Notes: generated from the sequence alone by a model not told the origin. DNA of 64,000 bases from Sipunculus nudus (GCA_026874595.1 CM049320.1:9985464-10049463), one strand, 5' to 3'. Numbered from the stretch's first letter, positions 1 through 11,386 are shown. Translations and numbers: made by a program.

Positions 1-2190
1 TGAAACATTTCGTCCATATTAAGCAATTTTCTAAAATTATATTCATTAGGTTCATGGTATGTTATTGGCAAATATTTATTACGCAAATCCGTGTACATAG
101 GACACTCTAGCAAAAAATGTGCTTCATCTTCAATAATATTAAAACCTTTCTTAAAACAATATTCACAGATCCTCTCTTCTCTGTTGATACCCAGTTGACG
201 GCCAACTTCTATAGCTAATTTATGACTAGAACATCTAAATCTGGCCAATGCATTTCTGTAACCTTTGTTTGTAACACATATTAAATATTTTTCAAGTGTA
301 AGCATAGATTTGAAAACTCCATAAGCATATAATTTACTACTAATATTTATATCATTATGCCATTCTTGTACTGCCATATCTTTTAGTCGTTGTTTGATAC
401 ACATGAGAAAACTATTAGAATCTCCAACATGTTGTGCCATCCACACATAACCAAATCCAGTGTGAAATAACAAGGATCTCATATGGGTAGCCCATGTTGT
501 TTTTCCCTTATAATCTAGCTTTACCAACATATTATAAATGTGTTTGGGATACCTACTTTCATCCATATGAAGAAGTCTAAGCCAATATTTCAAACAGCGC
601 TCAGAGGATTTTATAAATAAAGGAAGACGCCTACAGTCTCCTAATACTGCTGCATTTACAGTGCTACTATTTACTTTTAAAATATATTCACAGAATTTAT
701 ATTGAACTCTTTCTATCAACTCAACTCTACTAAAGCCCCAAAGCTCACTTCCATATAAAATAATTGGTACAACCATAATATCGAAGAGCTTAAAAAGCTG
801 ATTGATATTTAGATGCTGGTATTTATAATTAAATTTTTTTATCATACATACTACTTTATTTGCTTGTATTACTTGTTGCTTTTGTGTTTTTGTCCAAGAA
901 AGTTTATTAGTAAAGGTGATTCCAAGGTATTTGTAGTGAGATACAACATCTAGTTTCTTACCTTCAAAAAGCAATTTTCCGATTTTCGTAAAATACCTCC
1001 TCGACGACAAACCATAACTTTAGTTTTATTTAAATTTACTTTCATACCATAATTGCGGCAAAAATTGGCAATATGATCTATTTGTCTCTGAAGTCTTCCC
1101 GTTGTATCTGAAAAATTTACTATATCATCTGCAAACATAAGAGTAACTAAATTTGGAAGGTGTTCATTAATATAAGTTCCCTTACAACCAGAACTATTCA
1201 GTGTCAAATAAAACTCATTTATAAATATAGAAAATAATAACGGACTTACCATACATCCCTGTCTCGTCCCTAAAGTGCAAGAAAAATATCCTGTAGTTCC
1301 ATTATCTGTAAGAATACATGATTGCATTTTGGAGTACATTGACCTGATGACTTTTAAAATTTTTCCATTAATACCCTGTTTTTATAAAATATACCATAAA
1401 ATATCATGTTGGACACAATCAAAAGCCTGAGAAAAATCGATATAAATGCAATAGAATCTCCCCCTTCTTTTACTTAAATATTTTTGTATTAACCCCTGCA
1501 AAACAAAAGCATTATCAATTGTACAATAACCCTTCCTATACCCTGCCTGTGCCTCTGCCAATATATCTGAGTCCTCCACATAAACAAACAATCTATTATT
1601 CAGAATTTTAGTGAATAATTTACCAAATACATTTAATAAAGTTATTCCCCTGTAATTAGCCGGATCGTTTATCTGTCCACTTTTGTACAAAGGATATATA
1701 ATTCCTTTGCTCCATTCATCTGGGAAAAAACCTGTGTATAATATACTATTGTACAATTTTTCTAACAATGGAAGTAAAAATTTGATAATAAATTTTATCA
1801 TATCAAGTGTCAAACCATCTGGACCTGGTGCTTTACCTGTCGCCATCTGCTTAACTGCATATTCAATCTCATGTGTAGTGATATCATTATTAAGATAACC
1901 ACAATGCTTATTTTCATCAAAATGTTCTGCTATATATGCATTCACCATATTGTTTCTATGTCCTTCAATTTCATTTCTACTACCATTCAGCAAATCTTTA
2001 AAATATTTAAACCAGCAATCTGCATCAATACCAGTTGATATTCTTTGTTGTTTAAAGTTCTTTAGATATCTCCATAATTCATTAATATTTTTAGTGTTCA
2101 AAACTCTTGATATGGAATTATTTTCATGTTTTTCTTTCTTTTCAGCACATATATTCTTAAACTTTTGTCTTAATATTCTATAAGCCTTCA
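1..2190 (-). mobile_element. 5'-truncated LINE (non-LTR retrotransposon), 3' end beyond window
   Basis: A LINE fragment read on the minus strand. It starts abruptly near 2190, where sequence matching the LTR-B repeat stops, and runs off the window at position 1. No endonuclease domain is present, so the copy is 5'-truncated, as is usual for target-primed insertion. Its insertion appears to have cut LTR-B copy A, whose distal third is missing; the rest should lie beyond position 1. No poly(A) or 3' UTR is visible. The clade (CR1/Jockey/I-like) is not resolved by eye. Confidence 0.9.
1..2190 (-). pseudogene. LINE reverse transcriptase with C-terminal Cys/His region, broken
   Basis: Reverse transcriptase of a non-LTR element, which would copy its RNA at a nicked chromosomal target. 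Motifs read in order from 2190 downward: GKAPGPDGL, a PANYRGITLLN stretch, YIDFSQAFD with the first catalytic Asp, TRQGCMVSPLLFSIFINE, and FADDIV with the catalytic Asp pair, then NLNKTKVM. The C-terminal part includes MVVPIILYGSELWG and ends with a C-x2-C...H-x4-C cluster (CEYC, HFLLEC). Two lesions are visible: an in-frame TAA at 1382-1384 within the WYIL region, and a one-base frameshift near 985-995 after the CRRGG motif. Beyond the shift the frame stays open to position 1. The first six residues before CLKAYRI come from the neighbouring LTR, so the ATG at 2212 is not the native start. Confidence 0.93.
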
Positions 2191-2754
2191 AGCAACAAGT
2201 CAATACAATCATAGAGAAAATAATGTATGTGCACAGTATCTGGATACCAACGCCATCACAACGATAAGTCCTTTAAAAGTAAACTCTAGGAGAATGACAG
2301 TCCAGTGGAAAGTTCTTGCAACAACCAGAAAGTAAACTGACGTCTAAATGTATAAAATCGGGGAGAAAGTCTTTGAAAATCTATAATTGCCGCATTCTTC
2401 GGATAAGGTCCTGACACACGCTTCTGCGTCTGCTGCAATCTGCTCTGCTGTTCTCTCTGCCTTCCCGTTCTAAAACGCAGCCCCATTATATACCTTCACA
2501 CCTCAAGCCGAGAATTTTCCACTTCTCGAACAGTTTGTAAGGACCCTACTCAACAGTAAACACGCGTTTCAGGAATTCTCTAGAAAACATCGCCGTGCCT
2601 CTACACACCATGGTGTACACGTGATCTCGCCCCAAGCCAGCACAACAACAAGAGTTCAACCAGTACGGAATAACATAGAATGTAATACGCGGCCAGACAC
2701 GAGCGCCACAACAGGGGTTTCGCCCGTCTCACATAATAAAAAGAGCACTGTAAC
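2190..2754 (-). mobile_element. LTR-B copy A, solo and truncated by the LINE
   Basis: In minus orientation it begins TGTTACAG at 2754 and matches LTR-B copies at 15915-16752, 26578-27268 and 27269-28114. Shared landmarks are GACTGTTCGAGAAGTGGAAA-like sequence, a TATA-box region (TATATAATGGGGC), and TTTACTTTCTGG followed by a pyrimidine-rich stretch. The 5' edge abuts a short (TA)n tract at 2755-2765. The distal ~270 bp are absent because the LINE begins at ~2190. Short open frames inside it are not conserved between copies. Confidence 0.82.
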
Positions 2755-4126
2755 AATATATATAAATAGAGGGAAAAACAAAATGCAAGCATGGTCGAGA
2801 ACATAACCTCCGTGGCACAGACAGATTAGGTGAATATCTCGGACCGATTAACCATTTAATATTCCACCCTATGTCCACATTAACTCAGTGGGCTCATATC
2901 AAACAAACGAGTTCTGCAGAATTTGGGACAAAAAATATAAAGTAATTATTCGTATTTGATATGACATTAAAGTCAACATAGAAAAAAAAAACCACAGACA
3001 ATGGCCAAAAATCAACGTTTTTGTCGTGATTTTATTATGCGCTCCAGGTAAACTCATTATACACGTTTCAATTAACTTCATGGTAAATATTCTTTAAATG
3101 TCAACACATTCTGCCATCGCTGTAGTCTGAGAGCTCAATATTATGCAGAATAATTCGTTTGCTATATTTCAGGTTGCTATAGAAAGGAGGTTATTGTAAC
3201 TGATTTGATTAATTTTATTCGGGAAATGAGATTTGTTCACATAATAAATGCCTGTTTGTCAGGTTTATTGCATAAAGGCGTAATTTTATTTCATTTTGTT
3301 ACCGGTCATTACGTTTTCAACAGACAAAATAACGTTAAGCCACATCACACTTTTATTGATAATAACCACATCCAGGGATAGAATAATGCGTCATCTTTTA
3401 CACAGAATCTTTGGGAATCCTAATCATAAAGGTTACCTGGAAAGTGATATAAAAACTGTGAGACTGTTAAGATCAAGTATTCATAGTATATAGCATGGGT
3501 GTGGATTGCATTATTTCCATCCCTACATCCTGCATGGCAATTAGTCTTTCATTAGTTATAAAAACTAGTTGTACAATCCATATAAAATAAAAAAAAATAA
3601 TATGTGTAAGACCCTGTTACAGCGATCGAGAACAGGTGTATTATCATGGTTTTTTCTTATTGAAAAATATATTAGTTTTTATGGGGACGTGGGTTGTCAT
3701 ACCATTAAGTTGAAAAGCATCGTGTGTATGACGTAACTATCAGCCAATAAGATTCTTCCTGTACACAACGCTTCATCAACATCATGCAGCACTCTTTCAA
3801 AGTAGTTCCTCGCAGAGACAGCTTACATTAAGAAATGATTTTTTTCTCAAAGCCACAAAAAACCATACACTTAATCCGTTAATCAGTTACCCGACGACAA
3901 TGGGTGATACGAATTGTCCAACCAGTCGTTTTGACTTCACGTGGCGAATCTAAAAAAATTAGGGCAACACCAACAGCACGAGCGTAACGAGTGTAGCCAA
4001 TACATAACACGACGCACGTTGTTAACATTTTATTACAGTAGCTTCCGCTTATCAGAGATACATTGTTTTTTTGTGAAAGTTGGTAACCAAAATCCTCATC
4101 CAATTTCTTCAAGTCATGATATTTTT
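2755..4126. other. Intergenic AT-rich sequence, no gene seen
   Basis: No splice-bounded or family-recognisable coding sequence was found here. The open frames are short and lie in low-complexity sequence. Nothing else is supported. Confidence 0.55.
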
Positions 4127-4465
4127 TTAATTTTTTTTTTTTGTTTGACGTTACCATCTTAATTAAGCATACGTGCATCTGAAGTATTTTATTCTGGTTT
4201 CGGACCACATGACAGGGCTGTATATCCCGCTTCCTCTCATTTTTTATCCCGGAGTTAACCAGGCCCGGTGACTTCTTCACCTGTTGGCCCTGGGTGTGCC
4301 GTCTCCGTAGCTGGGTCATACCACCGAGTCACCCCGAAAGGCGCACTCGTTTTTAAGTTAAACAAGGCTGCTGGGCATGGCCTTCCCATTAAGCCTGTAG
4401 AGCGCTCACACTAGCTGGAGGTCGACCGTTGCTTTGAGTCCTGTAATCTACCCCTGAGCCACAGA
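4127..4465 (-). mobile_element. tRNA-derived SINE with A-rich tail
   Basis: On the minus strand a tRNA-like head starts near 4465. It has a good Pol III A box (TGGCTCAGGGGTAGA) and a B-box-like GGTCGACCTCC about 34 nt later. A body of ~250 bp follows and ends in an A-rich tail (minus-strand A runs at about 4126-4143). The order head, body, poly(A) is the standard SINE layout. A long open frame on the same strand (3879-4319) crosses the A-tail and is judged fortuitous. Confidence 0.6.
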
Positions 4466-5009
4466 TGCCGGTAAAGCATGAAATCTTATATTTATAATTT
4501 ACATATAAATTGTTTCACTAAGGGAAGCTTCTACAGCACATTGAAAGTTCTAAGAGGAAAATTCCTCTTTCAGGTTTTTTTCCCTCAGAATTTTGTATTT
4601 GTGGGGAAAAGTGTAGTGTTCGAGGTTTTATTAAATTATAATTTATACTACTCTGAAAAATTAACTAATCATTTAAACCTTCAGAAACAATGTATTATTT
4701 GTATAGACAAACCCTTTACTTTATATCAGTTCTGGTAAATAAAGAAAACGAACTTTTTCAAATAAATGAGTTTGAATAAAAGTGATATCGTTTTCTTATG
4801 ACATTTGTTATCATTAAATATAAAATATCTTATATGACCGTGTCTAAGTGTGATCATGTGGCCTTGAAATAAAACACAATTTAAGTTAAGATATACAAAA
4901 ATGATGACCTTTAACGGATGATGAATTATCTATAAGTTGTCGACTTGTCGTTAGAAACATGAGGCACCTAAAACATTTCTACTTCAGATAATTAAAGGTC
5001 AATGCCCGG
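4466..5009. other. AT-rich spacer, no gene seen
   Basis: An 86-codon plus-strand frame at 4478-4738 has AT-driven composition and no recognisable family features. Nothing else is supported. Confidence 0.5.
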
Positions 5010-5212
5010 TGTTACCGGATGCAGATAAAAGCCGACCAAGCTGTCTCGCTGTTGGAGCTTTCTTTTCCAGCGAAGCGGTTGAAATACCGGACATGTGCGC
5101 CCCCGACATGAGTTCGAATCCCGGATCGGTCTGTCACACCCCAGGAAGAAATGGACGACCAGGTTTCTTTAAACGCTAAATCAGGCAGATTGAAACTCTC
5201 AGGTAACACAAA
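5010..5212 (+). mobile_element. tRNA-like short LTR, divergent copy (T1)
   Basis: Starts TGTTACCGG, then ATAAAAGCCGACC, then an A-box-like CAGCGAAGCGGTTG and an intact B box AGTTCGAATCCCGG, with GGATCGG following. This is the order seen in the copies at 15637, 49001, 49277 and 49428. The 3' part differs from those copies; a GTAACA at 5207-5212 is a possible end. It could be a related subfamily or a damaged copy. Confidence 0.6.
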
Positions 5213-5291
5213 AAAATGAAAAAGACATTAGTAAACCAACAATAGGATATGTTAAAATATATTAACATTTCTCTGGAGAGGCCTTCTACAC

Positions 5292-5293
<2 letters not shown>

Positions 5294-5322
<29 letters not shown>
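5294..5322. repeat. (TA)n microsatellite
   Basis: Uninterrupted TA dinucleotides. The flanking sequence (GAGAGGCCTTCTACACAC on the left) recurs before the (TA)n at 11331. Confidence 0.95.
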
Positions 5323-5331
<9 letters not shown>

Positions 5332-5394
5332 AATATAAAAGATGATCACTATAGTCCACATAATTAAAAACTATCACTAAGTTATGTTTACTCC

Positions 5395-5925
5395 TTTGAT
5401 AAACACTCGCAGTTCACTTGTTAACACCTCCCCGGATCACATGATCGACGCGCAAACGTGACATCGGAATGTAACCTATAAGCTCAATCTGCTTACACGT
5501 TGTGTACACAAGGATTCTTCAGCGCTACACGCCACCAATCAACTGTCCTTCGCGAGAGTACGCGCTCGTCCCTCAAAGCAGAGTCCACAAAGCACAGACT
5601 GATAGGCGCACAGCTTATTCTAAATGAACTTAAAAGTAATGTCTTGCACAGCTGGTGATTTCATCCAGCATCAAATACCTGAATATGCCCCCCCCCCGTA
5701 CCTTTATCGTTTAGCGTATAAATAATATCCCGGCCTGTTACTGGAAGTGCTCATGGTAGTTACAGATCGCCGGTTTACCAGTCCTTCGGTTTTTTCAATA
5801 CCCTCTCTGTAGCCCGTTACATAGGTATCTGCGTGGCCGTCCCGAAACAGTGAAGATTTACGCTTACAGCTGTTTAGAATCTGATAAACGCAGACATGCC
5901 TCTGGACTGCAGACAGTCGTCATAC
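5395..5925. repeat. Dispersed repeat R2, copy 1
   Basis: About 530 bp closely matching 16758-17285 in the same orientation. Shared landmarks include CCGGATCACATGATCGACGC, CTTCAGCGCTACAC, GCGCACAGCTTATTCTA, GTAATGTCTTGCACAGCT, CCTGTTACTGGAAG and AATCTGATAAACGCAGACAT. No coding capacity is recognised. It may be an LTR or non-autonomous element; its position 0.4 kb beyond the gypsy polypurine-like tract leaves open that it is part of that element's 3' LTR, but the matching 5' copy was not found. Confidence 0.7.
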
Positions 5926-6360
5926 TACACCCAACTGGTGCGCTGATCAGGCGTTTGTAACGAGGTCTTGTTATCCATGGTTTATATATGTCTATCGATA
6001 TCACACGTCCTGACCGTCATCTGACCAATCATTTCACAGAACTATACGGCATGTCATAAACTGCATAAATCTTTAAATGGACACGTCTCCAAAGATCAAA
6101 TCCTGAGGAAAAAAGCAAAATAAGCCGGTGCGCCGCTTTTGATGTTGCTATAGGAACTGTCGAGACATGAGTCGGTAAACTGTACTGAGAAGTAAACTGT
6201 ACTGAAATAAACATCATATTAGGCACCTGTGTTCTCTAAACTAAGTCCCAATAATCTAAACAAGATACTCCATATTAAGGTACAATAAATAATAAAAAAA
6301 AATCTGGTAATACTTCTTACTTAAATACGCAATAAAATAACTAAGTCACAGTCCTTTGGT

Positions 6361-6388
6361 GACATGACCCCCCCACCCCCACCCTTGA
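6361..6388 (-). other. Probable polypurine tract of the gypsy element
   Basis: The minus strand reads AAGGGTGGGGGTGGGGGGG followed by a TGTCACC that could open a 3' LTR. It lies ~320 bp beyond the RNase H remnant, where a PPT is expected. Confidence 0.5.
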
Positions 6389-6699
6389 AAGAAAATATGT
6401 AGTATTTATTCGATGCGTATAGATCCATTTCAGGTTATATGAAATCATTATGCAATATATCTACTCATCTATATATATACATTGTTCGTTTTAACCAAAG
6501 TCAACAGTATCAAATTCAATACATCACTCTGGTCACCAACTTAAAAAGTCAGGCCCATAAGTAAGTTTGCCAGAAACAGCCTGTATCTCAAATTTAAACT
6601 CTTGTCATGTCCATTTCAGTGTTCTCTTGATTACGCAAATGGCTTTGATAATACACTTGAGGGTGTTGTGGATTGTTTAAATCGTGACCGGTCTACATG

Positions 6700-6990
6700 A
6701 CATGGAAATCTCAAATTTCTAAACTGCCAAAACAATGGCCAAACACTATGGTAATTTCGATCGTAGAGTAATTTCTCTTTCTAGCAAGTAATTTCCTGCT
6801 AGCATAAGCAATCAGATGTAGCATCCATTTTTGCTCCTCCTTAAGGAAACTTCCGATTCCGACATCCGACGCATCGCATTTCAGGTAGAACCGCTTACTA
6901 AAATCTTGCATTCTTAGAATGGTGGGATCAGCTAGCTTAGCTTTAAGGAAGCTGTACACATGCACATGAACCGCTGCCAATCCAGTTTGT
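6700..6990 (-). pseudogene. gypsy RNase H fragment
   Basis: Encodes a recognisable start of the gypsy RNase H domain: a DFSKRFYLKCDASDVGIGSFL stretch with the first catalytic Asp, then IAYASRKLLARKRNYSTIE with the catalytic Glu. The enzyme would remove RNA from RNA:DNA hybrids during reverse transcription. After STIE the frame is lost and the rest of the domain is not readable. It follows RT on the same strand, as in every Ty3/gypsy polyprotein. Confidence 0.88.
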
Positions 6991-7149
6991 TGGCTGCCCT
7001 TTCCTAGTAAGGTACGTTAGCGGAACTGCTATCCTGGCATAGTTCGGTTCGACCTTTCGGGAATAACGGTAAGGCTTTAAACGGCTCGCAAGGTTTTGTT
7101 GGTTTTCGGTCTTTCTGCGCTCTGGATTTTCTTAAGCAGCTAATTATTC

Positions 7150-7690
7150 AGTGCCTACAAGATGGCCCTGATCTTCTAGACTGGGATAATCTACATTGTT
7201 ATTCATTCATTGCATAGATCGCTATTTTAGCCGCAAGGTTGGCTCGTTCTAGTCTGGCTAGCACTTCTCTGAGTGTCCTTACATGCTCGTCCCACCATTC
7301 CGCGTATACAATCACGTCGTTTCGTAGCAGATCACGTTTGACATGCCGCTGAAAAACTTCCACATCATTGCGGATAAACACTGCCCCTGAACTGGTAATG
7401 TCCGTCAGGCGTTACAAAAACCGTTTTGTCTCTAGATACATCAGACAAAGGAATCTGCCAGTAGCCTTTCGTCAGATCGATCCAGATAAAGTACTGGCTT
7501 TTTGCTACTTCCGTGAACAAAATTTCCGGTTCTGGCATCGGTTCTTGATCGCATAGTCTCTCTCAACTCAAACGTAACACGATACGGTTTTGACTTCATG
7601 GGTGTATCGGACGTGAGTCGAATATGACATGCAATGATATCGGTGAGTTTGAGGACATCTGTGAATACTTCCCTGTACTGTTTCAACAGA
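7150..7690 (-). pseudogene. gypsy reverse transcriptase, catalytic box damaged
   Basis: The start matches the pre-RT linker of gypsy pol (QYREVFTDVLKLTD then HIRLTSDTPMKSKPY). A palm motif with the first catalytic Asp (WIDLTKGYWQIPL) is intact in another frame at about 7446-7500. Near 7330-7381 a piece reading SGAVF, then GMSNV and finally VIVYAEWWDEHVRTLREVLARL is split across frames. The usual Tyr-x-Asp-Asp box would fall at about 7315-7335, where the frame shifts and a TGA occurs, so the active site is destroyed. Much of the fingers region between 7500 and 7600 is deleted or garbled. Confidence 0.85.
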
Positions 7691-7741
7691 TCGTGTATCT
7701 CGCGCCGATATCACTTTACAAGCTCGGCATTAACCTGTACG

Positions 7742-8976
7742 TCACGTTGATGGTAACGACACACGGGAGAATTCGTCTACTCCCTCGAGGTTTAGTTCTC
7801 CGACTAAAGGAGATTTAGATTCACAATCCGGATTATTCGGTTCTGGTACAGTTTCGTTCGTACTCAAGGTGACCGCAACTAAGACATGCTGAGGATCAGC
7901 CGTGATCCAATAGCGTTTCAGCATATTCACATGGAAGATCTTGACCTTGTTGTCGACCTTGACCCAATCGCCTAGGCCAACTACTTTACCTACAATGCTG
8001 TAGGGGCCTTTCCACTGAACTAACAGCTTGTTTCCGTCCGTTGGGATGAATAGCAACACTTAAACCCGATCTCAAAGGATTGACTCAAAGCTTCGTTAGA
8101 TAACGCGCCCGTATCGCTCAACTTGTCCTGGCGGTCAAGCACGTATGGATACATAGTCTTTGTTTCCGCATCCGCATCGCGCTCGGTTCACAGATCGCGT
8201 ATAATTCGCATTGGACCTCTTACAACTTGCCAGCAGAGCAACGTGCTCTCGTGTGGTTTTTCTCTATATGCAAAGAGCACTGCGCTCAAATATCGGTCCC
8301 AAACTCATGGTCTCACCGTGCACATCCGCTTTAACATCAGTTTCAGTGTACCGTCGAATCTTTCTACATTCCCGTTGGACATCGGGTGATACGGTGTAGT
8401 AGTAAGCTGCTTACCAGACAGCACACGGCTAACTTCCCTCAAGAGGTCAGATGCGAACAGACTCCCAATGTCTGTGAGTACTTCCGGCGGTACTCCTACA
8501 CATACATAGATGTCGACTTACGCGTCGGCTACGGTCGCGGTGTCTATATTCTTCTAGGCCACTGCCTCAGGTTAACGCGTAGTGTAGTCCATGATGGTAA
8601 GTATGTAACAATGACCCTTGTCGGACGCGGGATGGATAGGCGATCCTACGCCAAGGGTTGTCGATAAGGGGCATCTTTCCTAACGTTGCCCCAGGCACTT
8701 TGCCTTTCGGTGTGGCTTTTTGACATATGGAAAACGACTTGCAGAACGCTGCTTTTCAGCGTGCATCCCCTTCTAGTAGAACTGATCCGATCTACGCTTT
8801 GATGGCCCGCCATAATCTCCCCAAGCCCATCTTCATAACATCAGTCCGTAATGACTAGGGTACCACGATCCCCGATCCATGCGAATCACCTCATGGATCT
8901 CGCGCAATTCGGAATAAGAATTCGTCCTTAACCTTGAAAGTGCTATCATTTCCGATAGCAGACTTCCAGTACGGAG
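7742..8976 (-). pseudogene. gypsy integrase lying upstream of RT, first catalytic Asp lost
   Basis: Integrase would insert element cDNA into the genome. Read downward: VVP at about 8855, a zinc-binding remnant (MAGHQ, then CKSFSICQKATPKG near 8710-8755), GKMPLIDNPWRRI, then PIHPASDKGHCYILTIMDYTTR, GVPPEVLTDIGSLFASDLLR (second catalytic Asp), QLTTTPYHPMSNGNVERFDG (catalytic Glu) and LFAYREKPHES. The C-terminal part at 7742-8059 has FIPTDGNKLLVQWKGP and FHVNMLKRYW. The segment normally carrying the first catalytic Asp, between WRRI and PIHPAS near 8640, is missing. At least six in-frame stops (for example three near 8520-8575) and several frameshifts are visible. Confidence 0.88.
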
Positions 8977-9420
8977 TTAATAACGGATCTTTTCCTTCGC
9001 CTTAAAAAAATCGACCGAACCTACATTAGCGACTGGACTGGCTACATATGAACTTCGCGTTGGCAACTTTCGCTTACATACAGCGGCACGAGTTTCTACC
9101 TCGGACGTAACTTCCGGTGGTGACTCAACGTTACCACTTACTATGTCTGGATTCCGACAAGACTTCCAAGTAGGATTCGGATCGTTCGGAACTGGCATTC
9201 CTGATACGTTTTCTAATGCTAAGCCGCAAACGACATCTCCGACTACTATCGCTTTGATAGTTCCCACAAAATAGGGAAAATCTGTACTCATCATCGCTGT
9301 AGGAAAACGTCTAACTGATCCGTCAAACAACCGACACTCGAAGTTGTGTCCGATGAATTGGTCCGGATCCACGTATGTAACACCTACTTCTGCTGAAGGG
9401 CAACCGGAATCGTGTAACAC
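8977..9420 (-). pseudogene. gypsy protease / gag-pol linker region
   Basis: An open stretch of ~147 codons begins LHDSGCPSAEVG, where DSG suggests a degenerate aspartic-protease active site. It continues VDPDQFIGHNFECRLFDGSVRRFPTA and then FVGTIKAIVVGDVVCGLALENVSG, the pattern seen at the end of retrotransposon proteases just before the NDPNP linker. Tryptic-style charged linker follows (KRKLPTRS). It lies between gag (higher coordinates) and integrase. The assignment rests on motif order and family resemblance, not on a full alignment. Confidence 0.7.
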
Positions 9421-10567
9421 CTTGGCACCATGCCGTTATATAACCCTTCGCAAATTGGTAAAGATCTACCCCCCTCTTCCAGAGCAGTCGAACCGTATAA
9501 TTGACCCTGTTTATCCGAATCCGGATTATCGGAACAGACGGTTTCCGACTCGGACTCCGTAACAACTGTTGACATAGACTCGGACTTACGCTGAGGTAAA
9601 GTCCCCTACCTACTACTCGGCTTAGCCCACGCTGTTCAACAGCTGAGTGCAAGGCTGGTTGGGTAGACCTCGGCACTGGTCTGATTACATTCACGCGCCT
9701 TATGCCGCAACCGTTACATATGAATTAGCCTAAGCCTTGCGATGGCTAACCTGACTGTTCACGTAACTTGTGATCAACATCACTTTTCTCTTGGCTGAGT
9801 TATTTGCTGCCCTGCTCGGGGAGCACTATTACGGGAACTCACCGTAAAACTGTGTAAGTCGTTGGCCTCCGTTTAGCTCTTGGCCATCTCCGCCATGCTA
9901 TCAATATCGTGACCCTGATAAAACACAGAGAGATCCTTGCTTCAAATCTCCAAATACTGTTCACGTATCAGCAAGTCAACTAACTAATTGAAATCATCGC
10001 CTATACCTGCCATCTCGATCCAATGTCAAATGTCCACTAAGCCGTACCACGAACTGACCGGGAGCTTCGCCACATACTGGCCTACAAGTACGAAACTTGT
10101 TACGTAACCTTCCATAGTCATCTGGTAACGCTTTAGAAGAGGTAACTTTAGCTTATCGTAGTACATGGCGTCGCTAACTGCTTACTGCGTGTAAATATTG
10201 AGCGCCTTACCACGCAAAGAAACTGCAGTACAAAGCCCAGCTATCTCGATCGTAGTTACGACACAACGCTCAAATCGCTCTAGAAACACGTCTGGCTTAT
10301 CGTGCTGCACGTCAAACGGAGAAGACTTGAATTTCAGGGCCGATTCCCTACTCGTCTTCTGTTTACTATCACCTTCAACGCTAGACTCTTTACTGATGGC
10401 TGCCTTTAATTGTAGCAATTCTATCTCGTCAGCTCTGGCTACACGTTTCCGTTTTATCGCTCTCTCTTTACGATCTAACCCTCTTTGTCTAGCCCTTTCG
10501 TCGCGCTTGGCGTCTGCCTTTTGCTTGACTTAAAGCCACATTCGTGAATGGACTTCAAAGTTTCCAT
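9421..10567 (-). pseudogene. gypsy gag-like region
   Basis: An ATG at 10565-10567 opens METLKSIHECGFK, then frame slips lead into a highly charged coiled-coil-like stretch (KRDERARQRGLDRKERAIKRKR, 10430-10530). This is followed by the capsid-type stretch PFDVQHDKPDVFLERFERC and SLRGKALNIYTQ (10182-10418), and LLKRYQMTMEGY at about 10100-10140. A knuckle remnant CNGCG occurs near 9705. Stops and shifts fragment all of it. The Lys/Arg/Glu-rich N-terminus and the LERFER...LRGKAL...YTQ order are typical of gypsy gag in animals. Confidence 0.75.
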
Positions 10568-11283
10568 GTTTACGGTTAAACTTACCGACTATGCAAGTGA
10601 ACCGCGTAAAATATACAAAAATATGCAAACGTAAACAATAAACGCTGGCAAAGTGAACTGGTGTTACCCTAACAATCACACGCGGGTTGCACCGAAAATC
10701 AAAAGACGCACGGACCGACGGATAAACAGCAAGTGTGTGATATTAAAGTCTGAGTACACCAATCAAAAGGAAACACCTACCTATCGTATGACTTCTTTCA
10801 AAATATCACCACTTAAATCAATTAATTTAATTAAACTAAACAGTTCTTACTGTCAAAGCTCCACTCTAGTCTGAATGCTTATCAAACGTGTAACAGTGGT
10901 TTACCATATCAGTGAGTAATTGCCGAGCACATAGCAGTGGTCTACCATATCAAAGTATTAATCTGCATAAATTCAGCACTAACTCTCAATTTCAAATATT
11001 ACAAAGCATTCATCAATCCGGAGAAGATATACTGATTACCAATATGAAAAATTTACTAAATACTCAGGAAATAACATGTGTGACATGATGTTAGTTGAGA
11101 AATCCTGGAAACATGCTCGCTATTAAATGTTACACCCGAAGGACTGGACGATAAGGTTCCTTAAAACGGTAGACCAGACTGGCAAAAACTTTCACATACA
11201 CTCCAAAAGATGAAAAAAGCGACGAGTAAACATACAATAATTTATATTAAAATACACTTACATTTCTCTTGAGAGGCGTTCCA
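10568..11283. other. Region expected to hold PBS and 5' LTR; not resolved
   Basis: It lies immediately upstream of gag on the minus strand. No tRNA-complementary site could be read with confidence. 11220-11283 resembles 5195-5293 (TAAACATACAATAATTTATA-type sequence, then CATTTCTCTTGAGAGGC). No other gene was seen. Confidence 0.4.
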
Positions 11284-11317
11284 CACCCACACCAACATAC
11301 ACACACACACACACCCT

Positions 11318-11380
<63 letters not shown>
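11284..11380. repeat. (CA)n then (TA)n microsatellite
   Basis: CA-rich sequence to 11330, then 25 TA units ending exactly where TGTTGTGAGCC begins. Confidence 0.95.

Positions 11381-11386
<6 letters not shown>

Larger units (their letters stand above)
6360..10567 (-). mobile_element. Decayed Ty3/gypsy-type LTR retrotransposon, PR-IN-RT-RH order
   Basis: Read from high to low coordinates the minus strand gives gag (from an ATG at 10567), protease region, integrase, then reverse transcriptase and RNase H, ending near 6700. A G-rich tract at 6361-6388 fits a polypurine tract. Every domain has several stops and frameshifts, so this is an old inactive copy. Integrase lies before RT, opposite to the usual gypsy order and as described for the Gmr1-like group. 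LTR limits could not be fixed by eye. Confidence 0.88.

Noticed and set aside
3879-4319. 146-codon minus-strand open frame
   Set aside because: It runs through a tRNA-derived SINE body and its A-tail (poly-Lys stretch) and has no protein-like features.
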